A stretch of DNA of 18,479 nucleotides from Amoebophilaceae bacterium (lineage in GTDB: Bacteria > Bacteroidota > Bacteroidia > Cytophagales > Amoebophilaceae). Shown here piece by piece: positions 1 to 6,951 of the stretch. The notes beneath the pieces are model-generated. The model saw nothing but the letters and a program-made list of their open reading frames with translations, did not search any database and had not been told where the DNA came from. The translations under genes were made by a program, and so were the position numbers. How positions within the stretch are numbered: position 1 is the first letter of the stretch; every line of letters begins with the position of its first letter. The stretch covers positions 1 through 18,479 of the forward strand of contig JALOLY010000014.1 of the NCBI GenBank assembly GCA_025455725.1, given 5' to 3'.

Positions 1-309
1 GCGCGGAAGTCGACTCTGAGCTACAAGGCCAAGGAAGGCAAGATTACCGTTCTAGCAGACTTCTCCTTCGAGTTTCCGAAGACCAAGCATTACCTTCAAA
101 TGCTGCGCGGCTTATCCTTATCAGCAGAGAGAACGCTGCTCATACTTGCTTTCCCCGACAAGCATCTTACACTGGCGAGCCGAAATCTGCAACAAGCCGA
201 GGTGGTCATGGCAAGTCAGATTAACACCTATGACCTGCTTAATGCAAAGCACCTTATCATCAGCGAAAGTGCGCTAGCGAGTATCAACCAAAACTTGAGT
301 CAAAAGTGA
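1..309 (+). CDS. rplD: 50S ribosomal protein L4 (uL4), C-terminal part
   Basis: The reading frame is open from base 1 and gives the last 102 residues of L4; the start lies upstream of the window. L4 binds 23S rRNA near the exit tunnel and in some bacteria also autoregulates the S10 operon. Recognisable family segments are the opening ARKSTLSYKAK, the FEFPKTK stretch, the SARNL-like 'ASRNLQQAEVV' and the INTYDLLNAKHLIISESAL end, which is the conserved C-terminal fold. The TGA stop overlaps the ATG of rplW (TGATG), so translation of the two is probably coupled. Nothing suggests that the gene is damaged. Confidence 0.95.
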   Translation, partial: ARKSTLSYKAKEGKITVLADFSFEFPKTKHYLQMLRGLSLSAERTLLILAFPDKHLTLASRNLQQAEVVMASQINTYDLLNAKHLIISESALASINQNLSQK

Positions 310-599
310 TGAACATCTTGAAAAAGCCTTTGATCACAGAAAAAGTATCTTCTCTCAATGGCAGGGGTGTGTACGGGCTTGTCGTCGATAAGAGAGCCAA
401 CAAGATTGAGATCAAAAAAAAAGTAGAGGAGATTTACGGTGTTATTGTGAGTCGTGTAAACACCATGCAATATGCTGGTAAGAGGAAGACGCGACACACT
501 AAGTTAGGCATAAGTCGTGGCAAGCAGCCTGCTTACAAGAAAGCGTTGATAACGTTGAGGAAAGGTGAATCGATTGACTTTTACAAAGATATTCACTGA
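309..599 (+). CDS. rplW: 50S ribosomal protein L23 (uL23)
   Basis: A 96-residue protein starting MNILKKPLITEK, the usual L23 opening. L23 sits at the exit of the peptide tunnel and is a docking site for trigger factor and SRP. I chose the ATG at 309 over the GTG one codon earlier because it overlaps the rplD stop as TGATG and gives the family N-terminus. The middle (KIEIKKKVEEIYGV, then VSRVNTMQYAGKRKT) matches the conserved core with its rRNA-binding loop. A run of nine A residues lies at 414-422 inside the KKK codons. The gene is followed by an 81-bp gap before rplB. Confidence 0.96.
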   Translation: MNILKKPLITEKVSSLNGRGVYGLVVDKRANKIEIKKKVEEIYGVIVSRVNTMQYAGKRKTRHTKLGISRGKQPAYKKALITLRKGESIDFYKDIH

Positions 600-624
600 G
601 TGCTGAGCTATTATTAGTGGTAGA

Positions 625-634
625 TAGCATGCTA
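625..634. repeat. 10-bp perfect palindrome in rplW-rplB gap
   Basis: TAGCATGCTA reads the same on both strands and lies in the 81-bp gap between rplW and rplB. It may be chance or a small regulatory site. No terminator-like T-run follows it and I see no convincing promoter in the gap. Confidence 0.25.
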
Positions 635-680
635 GAATACAGCGTTTATCTAGCCAGGGGTTATCGTTTATGATTAGAAG

Positions 681-1505
681 ATGAGCATAAGAAAGCTAAG
701 GCCAACTACACCAGGACAGCGTTTCAGGGCTGCCCCAGACTTTTCAGAGCTTACCAAAAAGAAGCCTGAAAGGTCGCTGTTATTGCCAGTAAAGCGTACA
801 GGAGGCAGGAACAATACTGGTAAGATGACCATGCGCTACAGGGGTGGAGGACACAAAAGACGGTTGCGCATCATTGATTTCAAGAGGAAGAAGTATGATA
901 TACCGGGTGTTGTCAAGGCCATAGAGTATGATCCGATGCGTACCGCGTATATTGCCCTGCTGCATTATGTAGATGGAGAAAAGGCATATATCTTAGCTCC
1001 AGAAGGTCTGAAAGTGGGGGACAAGGTGTTGGCAGGACAGCGCATCGCTCCTGAAGTTGGGCATGCGTTACCCCTCAAAAATATGCCCGCGGGTACCACC
1101 GTGCACAACGTAGAGCTTCACCCAGGGAGGGGAGGAGCCATGGCAAGAAGCGCTGGCGCGTCTGCACAGCTCGTGGCTAAGGCAGAGAAGTACGTTACGC
1201 TCAAACTCCCTTCGGGCGAACGGCGTCTAGTTTTGGGTGCGTGCATGGCTACTGTCGGGACGGTTTCCAATGGCGATCACATGAATGCTGCCTTGGGAAA
1301 GGCCGGGAGAAATAGGTGGCTTGGTCGTAGGCCGCGCGTGAGAGGTGTAGCCATGAACCCAGTGGATCACCCTATGGGCGGTGGTGAGGGAAAGGCATCT
1401 GGCGGCCATCCTAGGTCAAGAAAAGGTCTTTATGCCAAAGGGAAGCGCACGAGAAACGATAAAAAATACTCTCAGGAGTTAATCATTAGCAGAAGGAAAA
1501 AGTAA
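681..1505 (+). CDS. rplB: 50S ribosomal protein L2 (uL2)
   Basis: A 274-residue protein of normal L2 length. L2 is needed for subunit association and supports the peptidyl-transferase centre. The N-terminal part has the GGRNNTGKMTMRYRGGGHKRR signature (about residues 41-61). The C-terminal half has NPVDHPMGGGEGKASGGHPRS (about 226-246), including the His at about 230 that corresponds to the functionally important His229 of E. coli L2. The ATG at 681 gives the usual MSIRKL(R/K)P opening. The TAA overlaps the rpsS start as TAATG, which suggests coupling. The preceding 81-bp gap is one of the few breaks in this packed cluster. Confidence 0.97.
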   Translation: MSIRKLRPTTPGQRFRAAPDFSELTKKKPERSLLLPVKRTGGRNNTGKMTMRYRGGGHKRRLRIIDFKRKKYDIPGVVKAIEYDPMRTAYIALLHYVDGEKAYILAPEGLKVGDKVLAGQRIAPEVGHALPLKNMPAGTTVHNVELHPGRGGAMARSAGASAQLVAKAEKYVTLKLPSGERRLVLGACMATVGTVSNGDHMNAALGKAGRNRWLGRRPRVRGVAMNPVDHPMGGGEGKASGGHPRSRKGLYAKGKRTRNDKKYSQELIISRRKK

Positions 1506-1783
1506 TGGCTCGATCTATCAAGAAAGGTGCATACATCGCTCATCACTTGCAAAAGAAGGTGGATGCAGCCAATGAGGCAGAAGAAAAAAAAGCTATCAAA
1601 ACATGGTCGAGGAGTTCTACCATTTCACCCGATTTTGTGGGACTGACTTTCAGTGTACACAGCGGCAATAAGTTTATTCCCGTATACGTAACCGAAAACA
1701 TGGTAGGCCACAAACTAGGCGAGTTTTCTCCTACTAGGAATTTTAGGGGGCATACCTCAAAGAAAAGTAAAGGTAAAAAATAG
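1505..1783 (+). CDS. rpsS: 30S ribosomal protein S19 (uS19)
   Basis: A 92-residue protein of standard length. S19 binds the 16S rRNA head together with S13 and touches the A-site region. Visible family features are MARSIKKGAYI at the start, KTWSRSSTISPDFVGLTFSVHSGNKF in the middle and the MVGHKLGEFSPTRNFRGH signature near the end, followed by a basic tail. The ATG overlaps the rplB stop (TAATG). The junction with rplV is TAG-CC-ATG, an 8-mer that recurs at two other junctions in this cluster. Confidence 0.97.
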   Translation: MARSIKKGAYIAHHLQKKVDAANEAEEKKAIKTWSRSSTISPDFVGLTFSVHSGNKFIPVYVTENMVGHKLGEFSPTRNFRGHTSKKSKGKK

Positions 1784-1785
1784 CC

Positions 1786-2217
1786 ATGCAGGCAGTAGCA
1801 AAACTCAAAAACCTATCCGTCTCTCCTCGTAAGGTACGGCTTGTGGCCGACCTCATCAGAGGAGCCGGTGCCACACAAGGGTTGGCAATACTCAAACACA
1901 CTTCCAAGAAGTGTGCTATACACTTAGAGAAGCTGCTTCTTTCGGCAGTTTCGAATTGGGAGCGTAAAAATGAAAATGTTGCGTTAGAAGAGGCTGGCCT
2001 GTGTATCAAGGCAGTATGGGTAGACGGTGCGGGCATGCTCAAACGCCTTAAGCCAGCTCCGCAAGGTAGAGCCCATAGAATCAGAAAAAGGTCTAGCCAC
2101 ATTACGCTCATTGTGGACAGCACGAAAGGGGTAACCCGGCTCAGTAGTAGGGCTGAAAAAGGGCCAGTAGAATCAGTCAAACAAACAGAAGAAAATACTG
2201 ATGGGGCAAAAAGTTAA
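1786..2217 (+). CDS. rplV: 50S ribosomal protein L22 (uL22)
   Basis: A 143-residue protein. Residues 1-112 are the L22 fold: LSVSPRKVRLVADLIRG at the start, then the extended beta-hairpin (VDGAGMLKRLKPAPQGRAHRIRKRSSHITLIV), whose tip lines the exit tunnel. Beyond about residue 112 there is a polar, partly acidic tail (ending EENTDGAKS) that is not part of the core fold. It makes the protein longer than the roughly 110 residues of E. coli L22. The last 17 bp overlap the start of rpsC in another frame, so part of the tail is dictated by that overlap. Confidence 0.96.
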   Translation: MQAVAKLKNLSVSPRKVRLVADLIRGAGATQGLAILKHTSKKCAIHLEKLLLSAVSNWERKNENVALEEAGLCIKAVWVDGAGMLKRLKPAPQGRAHRIRKRSSHITLIVDSTKGVTRLSSRAEKGPVESVKQTEENTDGAKS

Positions 2218-2920
2218 TCCTATTGGCCTAAGGCTTGGGTACATCAGAGGGTGGGACTCCAATTGGTTTGCATCGAAGAGAGATTTCTCTGACAGGCTAA
2301 TGGAAGACGACAGGATAAGAAAGTATCTGGAAGCGAGAATGGCTAAAGGTGGCATCCCGAGGATTGTCATCGAACGTACCATAAAGAGGGTTACACTGAC
2401 TATTCACACTGCAAAGCCAGGCGTCATTATCGGTAAAGCGGGCACAGAGGTGGATAAAGTCAGGGAAGAGCTAAGCAAGCTGACAGGCAAAGAGGTTCAG
2501 GTCAATATTCTCGAGATAAAAAGACCGGAACTGGACGCTAAGCTGGTGGCAGAGTCCATCGCCCAACAACTCAAAGCACGTATTTCTTACCGCAGAGCCA
2601 TGAAGCAGGCCGTGTCTTCGGCTATGCGCGTAGGCGCGCAGGGTATCAAGCTAAAGATATCCGGTAGGGTAGGTGGTGCAGAAATTGCCAGAAGCGAGGG
2701 ATATAAAGAGGGAAGAGTGCCTTTGCATACGCTGCGTGCAGATATTGACTATGCGTCTGTAGGTGCCAAAACTGTTTATGGTATCATTGGGGTGAAGGTC
2801 TGGATTTTCAAGGGAGAAAGGTATGGCAAGCAAGACCTATTGCCTAGTGCAGACCCTTCCGCCAGAGAAAATGGTAGGTCTGCAGAGCCTTTTGTACACA
2901 GAGGCAGGAAGGTGTCTTAA
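2201..2920 (+). CDS. rpsC: 30S ribosomal protein S3 (uS3)
   Basis: A 239-residue protein starting MGQKVNPIGLRLG, the invariant S3 opening. S3 sits at the mRNA entry channel with S4 and S5 and contributes to helicase activity. The type II KH domain is visible, with its GXXG loop (IIGKAG, about residues 76-81). The C-terminal domain follows (SGRVGGAEIARSEGYKEGRVPLHTLRADIDY) with the family end GIIGVKVWIFKGE. A short polar tail ends RGRKVS. The start lies 17 bp inside rplV. A 177-bp gap, the longest inside the ribosomal cluster, follows the stop. Confidence 0.97.
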   Translation: MGQKVNPIGLRLGYIRGWDSNWFASKRDFSDRLMEDDRIRKYLEARMAKGGIPRIVIERTIKRVTLTIHTAKPGVIIGKAGTEVDKVREELSKLTGKEVQVNILEIKRPELDAKLVAESIAQQLKARISYRRAMKQAVSSAMRVGAQGIKLKISGRVGGAEIARSEGYKEGRVPLHTLRADIDYASVGAKTVYGIIGVKVWIFKGERYGKQDLLPSADPSARENGRSAEPFVHRGRKVS

Positions 2921-3097
2921 GCAAAGCGATGTATCGCAGAGACGTGCGGTGTAAGCAAATAAAATGAGGGTCCTTGTTGTGTTAAAAGTTGCTCTGACAA
3001 CTAAGAGAAGTGTCCACGGTGTTGTGGTGTACCTTTATAGTAGTGTAGTAGGGCAGATTACTTAACTCGTCGCGCATACCTAACGATTTAGAAGATT
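2921..3097 (+). other. Long rpsC-rplP gap with small hairpins
   Basis: This 177-bp gap stands out in a cluster where most genes touch or overlap. It holds two small inverted repeats: GCGA/TCGC with a TGTA loop (2926-2937) and AGTTG/CAACT with a 6-nt loop (2987-3002). Neither is followed by a T-run, so neither looks like a terminator. A 33-codon ORF from an ATG at 2964 to a TAA at 3063-3065 has a valine-rich, hydrophobic translation, but I do not recognise it. TACCTTTA at 3030-3037 is one base from the Bacteroidota -7 box TAnnTTTG but lacks a well-placed upstream TTG. The gap could be an mRNA leader or regulatory element. Confidence 0.35.
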
Positions 3098-3520
3098 ATG
3101 TTACAGCCTAAAAGAACTAAATACAGGAAAATGCAGAAGGGGCGCGTCAAAGGGCTCGCGATGAGGGGTAATACGTTAGCATTTGGAGCATTTGGCTTGA
3201 AGGCGTTGGAACCCGTTTGGATGACAGCCAGGCAAATTGAAGCAGCCCGTATTGCCATGACCAGAGCAATGAAAAGGCAAGGGCAGGTTTGGATTAGAGT
3301 TTTTCCAGATAAGCCCATCACAAAAAAGCCTGCCGAAGTACGAATGGGTAAGGGTAAGGGTGCCCCTGAGTACTGGGCGGGAGTTGTCAAGCCTGGGAGA
3401 GTCCTATTTGAAATAGATGGAGTGGGAATAGAGCTGGCACAAAAGGCCATGAGTTTGGCAGCGCAGAAACTTCCTATAAAAGCTAAATTTGTCGTGCGCA
3501 GAGACCACACTGAAGAATAG
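3098..3520 (+). CDS. rplP: 50S ribosomal protein L16 (uL16)
   Basis: A 140-residue protein of normal length. L16 organises the A-site side of the peptidyl-transferase centre. The start MLQPKRTKYRKMQKGR is the family opening. The conserved middle (QIEAARIAMTRAMKRQGQVWIRVFPDKPITKKPAEVRMGKGKG) and the following PEYWAGVVKPGR are intact. It is separated from rpsC by 177 bp but from rpmC by only 4 bp, so it may head a sub-operon continuing to L29 and S17. Confidence 0.97.
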   Translation: MLQPKRTKYRKMQKGRVKGLAMRGNTLAFGAFGLKALEPVWMTARQIEAARIAMTRAMKRQGQVWIRVFPDKPITKKPAEVRMGKGKGAPEYWAGVVKPGRVLFEIDGVGIELAQKAMSLAAQKLPIKAKFVVRRDHTEE

Positions 3521-3524
3521 GAAA

Positions 3525-3722
3525 ATGAAATACAGAGAAATTAAATTTTTATCCCCAGAAGAGCGTCGCTCAAAGCTTGTTATTGAGGAGGGTAACTTGA
3601 GAAAGCTGCGGTTTGCCCATGCTATCTCGCCCATTGAGAATCCGATGCGTATTAAATATAGCAGGAGGCTCATAGCACAACTCAAAACAGCCGAGAATGC
3701 CCCCCAAGAAATTAGAAAATAG
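3525..3722 (+). CDS. rpmC: 50S ribosomal protein L29 (uL29)
   Basis: A 65-residue protein of normal L29 length. It is a small helical protein near the exit tunnel beside L23. The family pattern is M-K-x-x-E-I-x-x-L-S-x-E-E near the start, then a second helix with LRKLRFAHAISPIENPMRIKYSRRLIAQLKT, matching the typical 'lR.q.a.g.leNp.rIr..Rr.IARi.T' layout. I chose the ATG at 3525, four bases after rplP; an in-frame extension back to 3489 would overlap L16 and adds no family sequence. Its end overlaps the longer optional rpsQ start but not the chosen one. Confidence 0.95.
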   Translation: MKYREIKFLSPEERRSKLVIEEGNLRKLRFAHAISPIENPMRIKYSRRLIAQLKTAENAPQEIRK

Positions 3723-3732
3723 CCATATTGAG

Positions 3733-3987
3733 ATGTTGAGAAACCAAAGGAAAGAAAGGGTCGGCCAAGTGGTAAGCAATAAGGGCGATAAGACGGTTGT
3801 TGTCTTAATAAAAAGGATGGTTAGACACCCTTTTTACGGGAAGTTTATCAATAAGTCTGCCAGGTTTATGGCGCACGACGAAAAAAATGAGTGTAGCATG
3901 GGTGACGTTGTGAAAATTATGGAAGTACGCCCGTTGAGTAAAAGAAAGCGTTGGAGATTGGTTCAAATCATCGAGAAAGCTAAGTAG
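3733..3987 (+). CDS. rpsQ: 30S ribosomal protein S17 (uS17)
   Basis: An 84-residue protein of standard S17 length with an OB fold that binds the 5' domain of 16S rRNA. I chose the ATG at 3733 because MLRNQRKERVGQVVSNKGDKT matches the Bacteroidota form of the N-terminus. The upstream ATG at 3697 would add 12 unrelated residues overlapping rpmC. The conserved end HDEKNECSMGDVVKIMEVRPLSKRKRWRLVQII is complete. It lies 10 bp after rpmC and is joined to rplN by TAG-CC-ATG. Confidence 0.95.
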   Translation: MLRNQRKERVGQVVSNKGDKTVVVLIKRMVRHPFYGKFINKSARFMAHDEKNECSMGDVVKIMEVRPLSKRKRWRLVQIIEKAK

Positions 3988-3989
3988 CC

Positions 3990-4358
3990 ATGATACAGCA
4001 AGAATCTAGACTTAAGGTTGCGGACAATAGCGGAGCCAAAGAAGTACTGTGTATCCGTGTACTAGGCGGTACACTCAAACGGTATGCTAGTATAGGTGAT
4101 AGAATTGTGGTGACTGTCAAGGCAGCCAGCCCATCAGGCAACCTTAAAAAGGGAGCTGTTTCTAAAGCGGTAGTTGTAAGAACTAAGAAAGAGGTAAGGA
4201 GGAGAGATGGCTCTTACATCCGTTTTGAAGACAATGCTGCCGTGTTGCTCAACGATAAAAATGAGCCTATTGGTACTCGTGTCTTTGGGCCGGTTGGGAG
4301 AGAATTGCGCGAGAAAGAGTTTATGAAAATAGTTTCTTTAGCACCTGAAGTACTGTAA
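3990..4358 (+). CDS. rplN: 50S ribosomal protein L14 (uL14)
   Basis: A 122-residue protein of exactly normal length. L14 forms part of the intersubunit bridge with L19. The opening MIQQESRLKVADNSGAKEVLCIRVLGG is the family signature. The basic loop with VVVRTKKEVRRRDGSYIRFEDNAAVLLN and the end GTRVFGPVGRELREKEFMKIVSLAPEVL are all present. Two bases separate the rpsQ stop from the ATG. The spacing to rplX is two bases as well. Confidence 0.98.
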   Translation: MIQQESRLKVADNSGAKEVLCIRVLGGTLKRYASIGDRIVVTVKAASPSGNLKKGAVSKAVVVRTKKEVRRRDGSYIRFEDNAAVLLNDKNEPIGTRVFGPVGRELREKEFMKIVSLAPEVL

Positions 4359-4360
4359 AA

Positions 4361-4720
4361 ATGCATCAAAAGAGCCACAATATATCGAAGCTACACATCA
4401 GAAAAGGAGATACTGTGAAGGTGCTTTCGGGTAATTATAGGGGGAAGCAAGGCATCGTTCTTCAGGTGTTTGCGAAAGCCTACCGGGCTACTGTAGAGGG
4501 TATCAATATAGTGTCTCGGCATAGAAAGCCCTCTGCAAAGAATCCTCAGGGAGGGATAGAAAAAACAGAGGCCCCTGTACACATCAGTAACCTGATGTTA
4601 GTCGACCCTACTACGGGGGTAGCTGCGAGGATAGGTAGGAAGTACAACGACTCAGGTAAGTTAGAACGATTTTCTAAAAAGACTGGAAAGATTATAAAAA
4701 ATGGCTACTCCAAGACTTAA
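4361..4720 (+). CDS. rplX: 50S ribosomal protein L24 (uL24)
   Basis: A 119-residue protein, slightly longer than the usual 103-110. L24 starts assembly of the 50S subunit. The KOW motif is near the N-terminus: HIRKGDTVKVLSGNYRGKQGIVLQVF (about residues 12-37). It is followed by VEGINIVSRHRKPSAKNPQGGIEKTEAPVHISNLML, a well-conserved L24 block. A basic tail (SKKTGKIIKNGYSKT) accounts for the extra length, and its last 20 bp overlap the rplE start. Confidence 0.96.
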   Translation: MHQKSHNISKLHIRKGDTVKVLSGNYRGKQGIVLQVFAKAYRATVEGINIVSRHRKPSAKNPQGGIEKTEAPVHISNLMLVDPTTGVAARIGRKYNDSGKLERFSKKTGKIIKNGYSKT

Positions 4721-5249
4721 AGAGCAATACACAAGGGAGCTGGTCCCGATGCTCAAAGAAAGCCTGCAGTGCAGGTCTGTGATGCAGGTGCCAAAGCTAG
4801 AGAAGATATGTATTAACCAAGGTGTTGGTGCTGCCGTTAGCGACAAGAAACTTATCGCAACAGCCATTGAGGAGCTGAGTGCAATTGCTGGGCAATTAGC
4901 AGTGCCTACCAAAGCTAGGAAAGCCATCTCTAACTTCAAGCTGAGAGAGGGTATGCCCATCGGTGCTACTGTTACTTTGCGTGGGAAGAAGATGTACGAA
5001 TTTCTAGACCGACTTATCACCCTAGCCCTACCCCGTGTAAGAGATTTCAAAGGCGTCAGTCCTAAAAGTTTTGACGGGCGGGGCAACTATACTCTGGGCA
5101 TTCATGAACAAATTATCTTCCCGGAGATTAGTATCGATAAGGTGAACAGGATGGCGGGCATGAGTATTACTTTTGTAACAAGTGCAGATTCTGATCAAGA
5201 AGCGCATCAACTTTTGAGGGCCTTAGGAGTGCCTTTTCGAGACAAATAA
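4701..5249 (+). CDS. rplE: 50S ribosomal protein L5 (uL5)
   Basis: A 182-residue protein of normal length. L5 binds 5S rRNA and contacts S13 and the P-site tRNA. Features seen are the N-terminal block QVPKLEKICINQGVGAAVSDKK, the central REGMPIGATVTLRGKKMYEFLDRLITLALPRVRDFKG, and GRGNYTLGIHEQIIFPEI, all classic L5 signatures. The C-terminus (MSITFVTSADSDQEAHQLLRALGVPF) is intact. The ATG at 4701 overlaps rplX by 20 bp in a different frame, which suggests coupling. Confidence 0.97.
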   Translation: MATPRLKEQYTRELVPMLKESLQCRSVMQVPKLEKICINQGVGAAVSDKKLIATAIEELSAIAGQLAVPTKARKAISNFKLREGMPIGATVTLRGKKMYEFLDRLITLALPRVRDFKGVSPKSFDGRGNYTLGIHEQIIFPEISIDKVNRMAGMSITFVTSADSDQEAHQLLRALGVPFRDK

Positions 5250-5270
5250 AACCAAAGAACGTAACAAAAC

Positions 5271-5540
5271 GTGGCAAAATTATCAGTTAAAGTGCGAGAG
5301 CTGAAGCGTCAGAGGTTGGTATCCAAGTATGCGGCCAAGCGCGCAATCTTAAAAGCAAAGGGAGACTACGAAGCCCTAGATAAGCTTCCTAAGAATGCTT
5401 CCCCTGTGCGTTTACATAACCGATGCAAGGCCACAGGAAGGCCTAAGGGATATATGCGGAAGTTTGGTATTTCAAGGGTCACTTTCAGAGAGTGGGCATC
5501 AGCAGGCAAGATCCCAGGCATTACCAAAGCGAGTTGGTAG
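5271..5540 (+). CDS. rpsN: 30S ribosomal protein S14 (uS14), zinc-free form
   Basis: An 89-residue S14. The start is a GTG at 5271, chosen because it gives the family N-terminus MAKLSVK and no ATG is better placed. The conserved end RLHNRCKATGRPKGYMRKFGISRVTFREWA is present. The CxxC...CxxC zinc knuckles of the short C+ form are absent, since only one Cys remains, so this is the long C- (zinc-independent) type. It follows rplE by 21 bp. The stop overlaps a 12-bp palindrome at 5539-5550. Confidence 0.96.
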   Translation: MAKLSVKVRELKRQRLVSKYAAKRAILKAKGDYEALDKLPKNASPVRLHNRCKATGRPKGYMRKFGISRVTFREWASAGKIPGITKASW

Positions 5541-5550
5541 TATATATACT
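5539..5550. repeat. 12-bp perfect palindrome at rpsN end
   Basis: AGTATATATACT is its own reverse complement and spans the end of rpsN and the start of the 63-bp rpsN-rpsH gap. It is AT-rich and not followed by a T-run. It may be a chance event; 12-bp palindromes are expected a few times in this length of DNA. Confidence 0.25.
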
Positions 5551-5603
5551 GACGGAAAAACATAACGTTGCAGAGCCAAGTGTCTGCCAAAAGAAACGAA
5601 GAT

Positions 5604-6005
5604 ATGACTACAGATCCCATAGCTGACTACTTGACTAGAATCAGGAATGCCATCAAAGCCCGGCATGGCATTGTGGAGATCCCTGCATCAAATACCAAAA
5701 AAGAGATCACAAGAGTGCTCCATGAGAAGGGCTATATCAGGCAGTACAAATTTGATGATCGAACCAACGTGCAGGGCACCATTAAAATTGCGCTCAAGTA
5801 CAGTGCTGATACCAAGCAGCCGGCCATTGTGAAGTTACAAAGGGTGAGTAGGCCTGGATTGAGAAAATACGCCAGCTATGACAACCTACCCGAGGTTATT
5901 AATGGGCTAGGCATTGCCATCTTGTCTACTCCTAAAGGAGTGATGAGTGATAAGGAGGCCAGAAAGATGCATGTTGGGGGGGAGGTATTATGCTACGTTT
6001 ATTAA
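5604..6005 (+). CDS. rpsH: 30S ribosomal protein S8 (uS8)
   Basis: A 133-residue protein of normal length. S8 binds the central domain of 16S rRNA and in E. coli represses the spc operon. I chose the ATG at 5604 because MTTDPIADYLTRIRNAIKA is the usual S8 start; a TTG at 5568 would add 12 residues with no family match. The end LSTPKGVMSDKEARKMHVGGEVLCYVY is the S8 C-terminal signature. A run of seven G residues (5976-5982) lies in the GGE codons. Confidence 0.96.
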   Translation: MTTDPIADYLTRIRNAIKARHGIVEIPASNTKKEITRVLHEKGYIRQYKFDDRTNVQGTIKIALKYSADTKQPAIVKLQRVSRPGLRKYASYDNLPEVINGLGIAILSTPKGVMSDKEARKMHVGGEVLCYVY

Positions 6006-6015
6006 GTCAAATGGT

Positions 6016-6570
6016 ATGTCAAGAATAGGAAAGAACCCCATTAAACTGCCCAGTAATGTTACGGTGACTGTCTCTGATGAAGGATTGGTACGTGTAAATG
6101 GTACCCGAGGAACACTTTCCCAACTTGTTAATCCTGCTATCACTGTAAAGGTAGAGGGGGATATAGTAGTGCTAGAAAGAAAATCAAACCAGAAGGCACA
6201 CGCAGCCCTACATGGTCTCTATAGATCACTGCTCCAAAACATGGTCATTGGCGTGAGTGAGGGCTATCAGAAAGTCTTAGAACTAGTGGGCGTGGGTTAC
6301 AAGGCTAGTGCACAAGATGGTGTATTGGAGCTAAGTCTAGGCTACTCTCACGGTATATTTTTTGTGGTCCCTGAGGAGATCTCTGTTAGAGCTGAAATGA
6401 TAAAAGGGAAAAACCCCCTTATCTATCTAGAGGGAATTGATAAGCAGCTCGTGGGACAGGTAGCAGCTAGGCTCAGAATGCTTAGAAAAGTAGAGCCCTA
6501 CAAGGGTAAGGGTATCAGATTTTTGGGGGAACATATCAGACGCAAGGCAGGTAAGTCTGCTACCAAGTAG
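6016..6570 (+). CDS. rplF: 50S ribosomal protein L6 (uL6)
   Basis: A 184-residue protein of normal length, with two similar L6 domains near the base of the L7/L12 stalk. I chose the ATG at 6016 because MSRIGKNPIKLPSNV is the family start; the frame is open back to 5947 but that part overlaps rpsH. The second domain carries the conserved YKASAQDGVLELSLGYSH and the end RKVEPYKGKGIRFLGEHIRRKAGK. It follows rpsH by 10 bp. Confidence 0.97.
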   Translation: MSRIGKNPIKLPSNVTVTVSDEGLVRVNGTRGTLSQLVNPAITVKVEGDIVVLERKSNQKAHAALHGLYRSLLQNMVIGVSEGYQKVLELVGVGYKASAQDGVLELSLGYSHGIFFVVPEEISVRAEMIKGKNPLIYLEGIDKQLVGQVAARLRMLRKVEPYKGKGIRFLGEHIRRKAGKSATK

Positions 6571-6597
6571 GTCAATTAGAGTTATTGCGATAAGCAC

Positions 6598-6951
6598 ATG
6601 AAGACCAAAAACAAAAAGGTTGATCGGAGGTTAAAGATCCGAAGAAAGATTAGAAAAATTATTCAAGGCACTGCCGCAGTACCGAGGCTTTCTATCTTCA
6701 AGAGTAACAAGTGTATTTATGCGCAGTTGATCGATGATGAACAGGGTCACACACTGCTCGCTACTTCCTCAAAGGCTCTGGGTGATTCAGGTATCGATGT
6801 AGATAAAGCCAGAAAAGTGGGTAAAGCCATCGCAGAGAAAGCCCTTGAGCGGGGTATTGAGGCGGTTGTATTTGATCGTTCAGGATACCTCTATCATGGT
6901 AGGGTAAAAGCGTTGGCAGAGGGCGCTAGGGACCAAGGTCTAAAATTTTAA
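6598..6951 (+). CDS. rplR: 50S ribosomal protein L18 (uL18)
   Basis: A 117-residue protein of normal length. L18 binds 5S rRNA with L5 and L25. The basic N-terminus (RRLKIRRKIRKIIQGTAAVPRLSIFKSNKCIYAQLIDDEQGHTL) and the helix-rich end (VGKAIAEKALERGIEAVVFDRSGYLYHGRVKALAEGARDQGLKF) match the family. The TAA overlaps the ATG of rpsE (TAATG). Confidence 0.97.
   Translation: MKTKNKKVDRRLKIRRKIRKIIQGTAAVPRLSIFKSNKCIYAQLIDDEQGHTLLATSSKALGDSGIDVDKARKVGKAIAEKALERGIEAVVFDRSGYLYHGRVKALAEGARDQGLKF

Noticed and set aside
1743..2180. 145-residue reverse-strand ORF antisense to rplV
   Set aside because: It is a shadow of a strong ribosomal gene with no recognisable domain or neighbour on that strand.
3489..3722. 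Longer rpmC frame beginning inside rplP
   Set aside because: The added residues are rplP sequence in another frame; MKYREIKFLS at 3525 is the normal L29 start.
3697..3987. Longer rpsQ start with 12 more residues
   Set aside because: The extra residues overlap rpmC and lack S17 similarity; the ATG at 3733 gives the family N-terminus.
5568..6005. rpsH start at TTG 5568
   Set aside because: The extra 12 residues have no S8 match and the ATG at 5604 gives MTTDPIADYLTRIRNA.
5947..6570. rplF start inside rpsH
   Set aside because: The first 23 residues are out-of-frame rpsH; MSRIGKNPIKLP starts at 6016.
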